Assembly: GCF_002959965.1 (NCBI RefSeq)
Contig: NZ_PREV01000026.1
Coordinates: 1,712,501-1,776,500 of the forward strand
DNA length: 64,000 nt
Origin: Microbulbifer pacificus
GTDB lineage: Bacteria > Pseudomonadota > Gammaproteobacteria > Pseudomonadales > Cellvibrionaceae
Direction: 5' to 3'
The translations under genes and the position numbers were made by a program. Under the pieces are notes generated by a model. It was not told the DNA's origin and searched no databases. It worked only from the letters and a program-made list of their open reading frames with translations. Positions 63,765 through 64,000 of this stretch are shown here, piece by piece (position 1 is the stretch's first letter; each line of letters opens with the position of its first letter).

Positions 63765-64000
63765 ACCGTCGCGTCGCCGGACTTTTTGGCCGGGCCTGTC
63801 GTGTACAGCAGCGCCACCAGGCCGAGCACCGTTCCCGCCACCGACCCCCACAGGTGGCCATCCACCGCCACCGCTGCATTGATCATCTGCGCGGTGGCAT
63901 CGCTGGCGCCGTAAAGCTGTTCCCACCCCACCTTGATCCAGGTTCCCGCCACCAGCAGGTAACCGGTGCGCCAGCGCGCGCGGATATCCAGGCAGCCCCC
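63752..64000 (-). CDS. Rhomboid-type membrane protease (partial, C-terminal end)
   Basis: About 82 residues visible; the rest is beyond the right edge. Hydrophobic helices with GYLLVAGTWIKVG and, near the end, AVDGHLWGSVAGTVLG, where His in G-H-L-x-G-x-x-x-G matches the catalytic His helix of rhomboid proteases, notably rhombosortases. The serine motif would lie outside the window. It converges on and slightly overlaps the sorbosone-dehydrogenase-like gene. Confidence 0.55.
   Translation of the reverse strand, partial: GGCLDIRARWRTGYLLVAGTWIKVGWEQLYGASDATAQMINAAVAVDGHLWGSVAGTVLGLVALLYTTGPAKKSGDATVQPS

Overview
The window looks like the chromosomal replication-origin neighbourhood of a marine gammaproteobacterium of the Cellvibrionales/Microbulbifer type. 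The evidence is a GC-rich sequence with Pseudomonas-like gene order on both sides of dnaA: atp operon-parB-parA-rsmG-mnmG, then mnmE-yidC-yidD-rnpA-rpmH, then dnaA-dnaN-recF-gyrB, and further right gmhB-glyS-glyQ-acyltransferase and trkH-trkA-rsmB-fmt-def divergent from tsaP-dprA. Species assignment is inference from gene order and protein style; no rRNA or tRNA gene was seen.

Layout. 1-1.4 kb: start of a secreted lipoprotein gene that runs off the left edge. 1.5-8.9 kb: the complete F1Fo ATP synthase operon (atpIBEFHAGDC, leftward), with a good sigma70 promoter before atpI and a terminator after atpC. 9.1-13.6 kb: parB, parA, rsmG, mnmG. 13.6-14.3 kb: AT-rich tract with DnaA boxes, an E. coli-like oriC position. 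14.3-19.7 kb: a CynX-type MFS gene, then the leftward rpmH-rnpA-yidD-yidC-mnmE cluster. 19.7-20.4 kb: dnaA control region with two perfect DnaA boxes, a second oriC candidate. 20.4-27.1 kb: dnaA, dnaN, recF (with two perfect parS sites inside the coding sequence), gyrB.

27.2-35.2 kb is an accessory block, visibly lower in GC from about 28 to 34.7 kb: a LysR regulator divergent from pirin-isochorismatase-pirin-LtrA, then a DUF1254 protein, an outer-membrane SphA-like protein and a GNAT acetyltransferase. 35.4-41.7 kb: a DUF2239 protein, rlmI, rimO and a large secreted metallophosphatase ending in a cystine-knot-like tail. 41.7-46.4 kb returns to core genes (gmhB, glyS, glyQ, LpxL-like acyltransferase). 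46.5-52.8 kb: a second DUF2239 gene overlapping a MATE exporter, then a MacB/LolCDE-like efflux ABC operon with its own periplasmic adaptor. 53-62.5 kb: CDP-alcohol phosphatidyltransferase, potassium uptake (trkH, trkA), rsmB, fmt, def, tsaP, dprA. 62.6-64 kb: a sorbosone-dehydrogenase-like protein and the end of a rhomboid-type protease running off the right edge.

The most unusual structure is a pair of related, elaborately folded intergenic elements (56665-56788 and 59207-59332) in opposite orientation inside the def-fmt-rsmB-trkA gene run. Each has a 29-bp outer stem, and every imperfect outer-stem pair in both copies is a G-U wobble in one and the same element sense. The arm sequences differ but still pair, as expected for a selected nucleic-acid fold.
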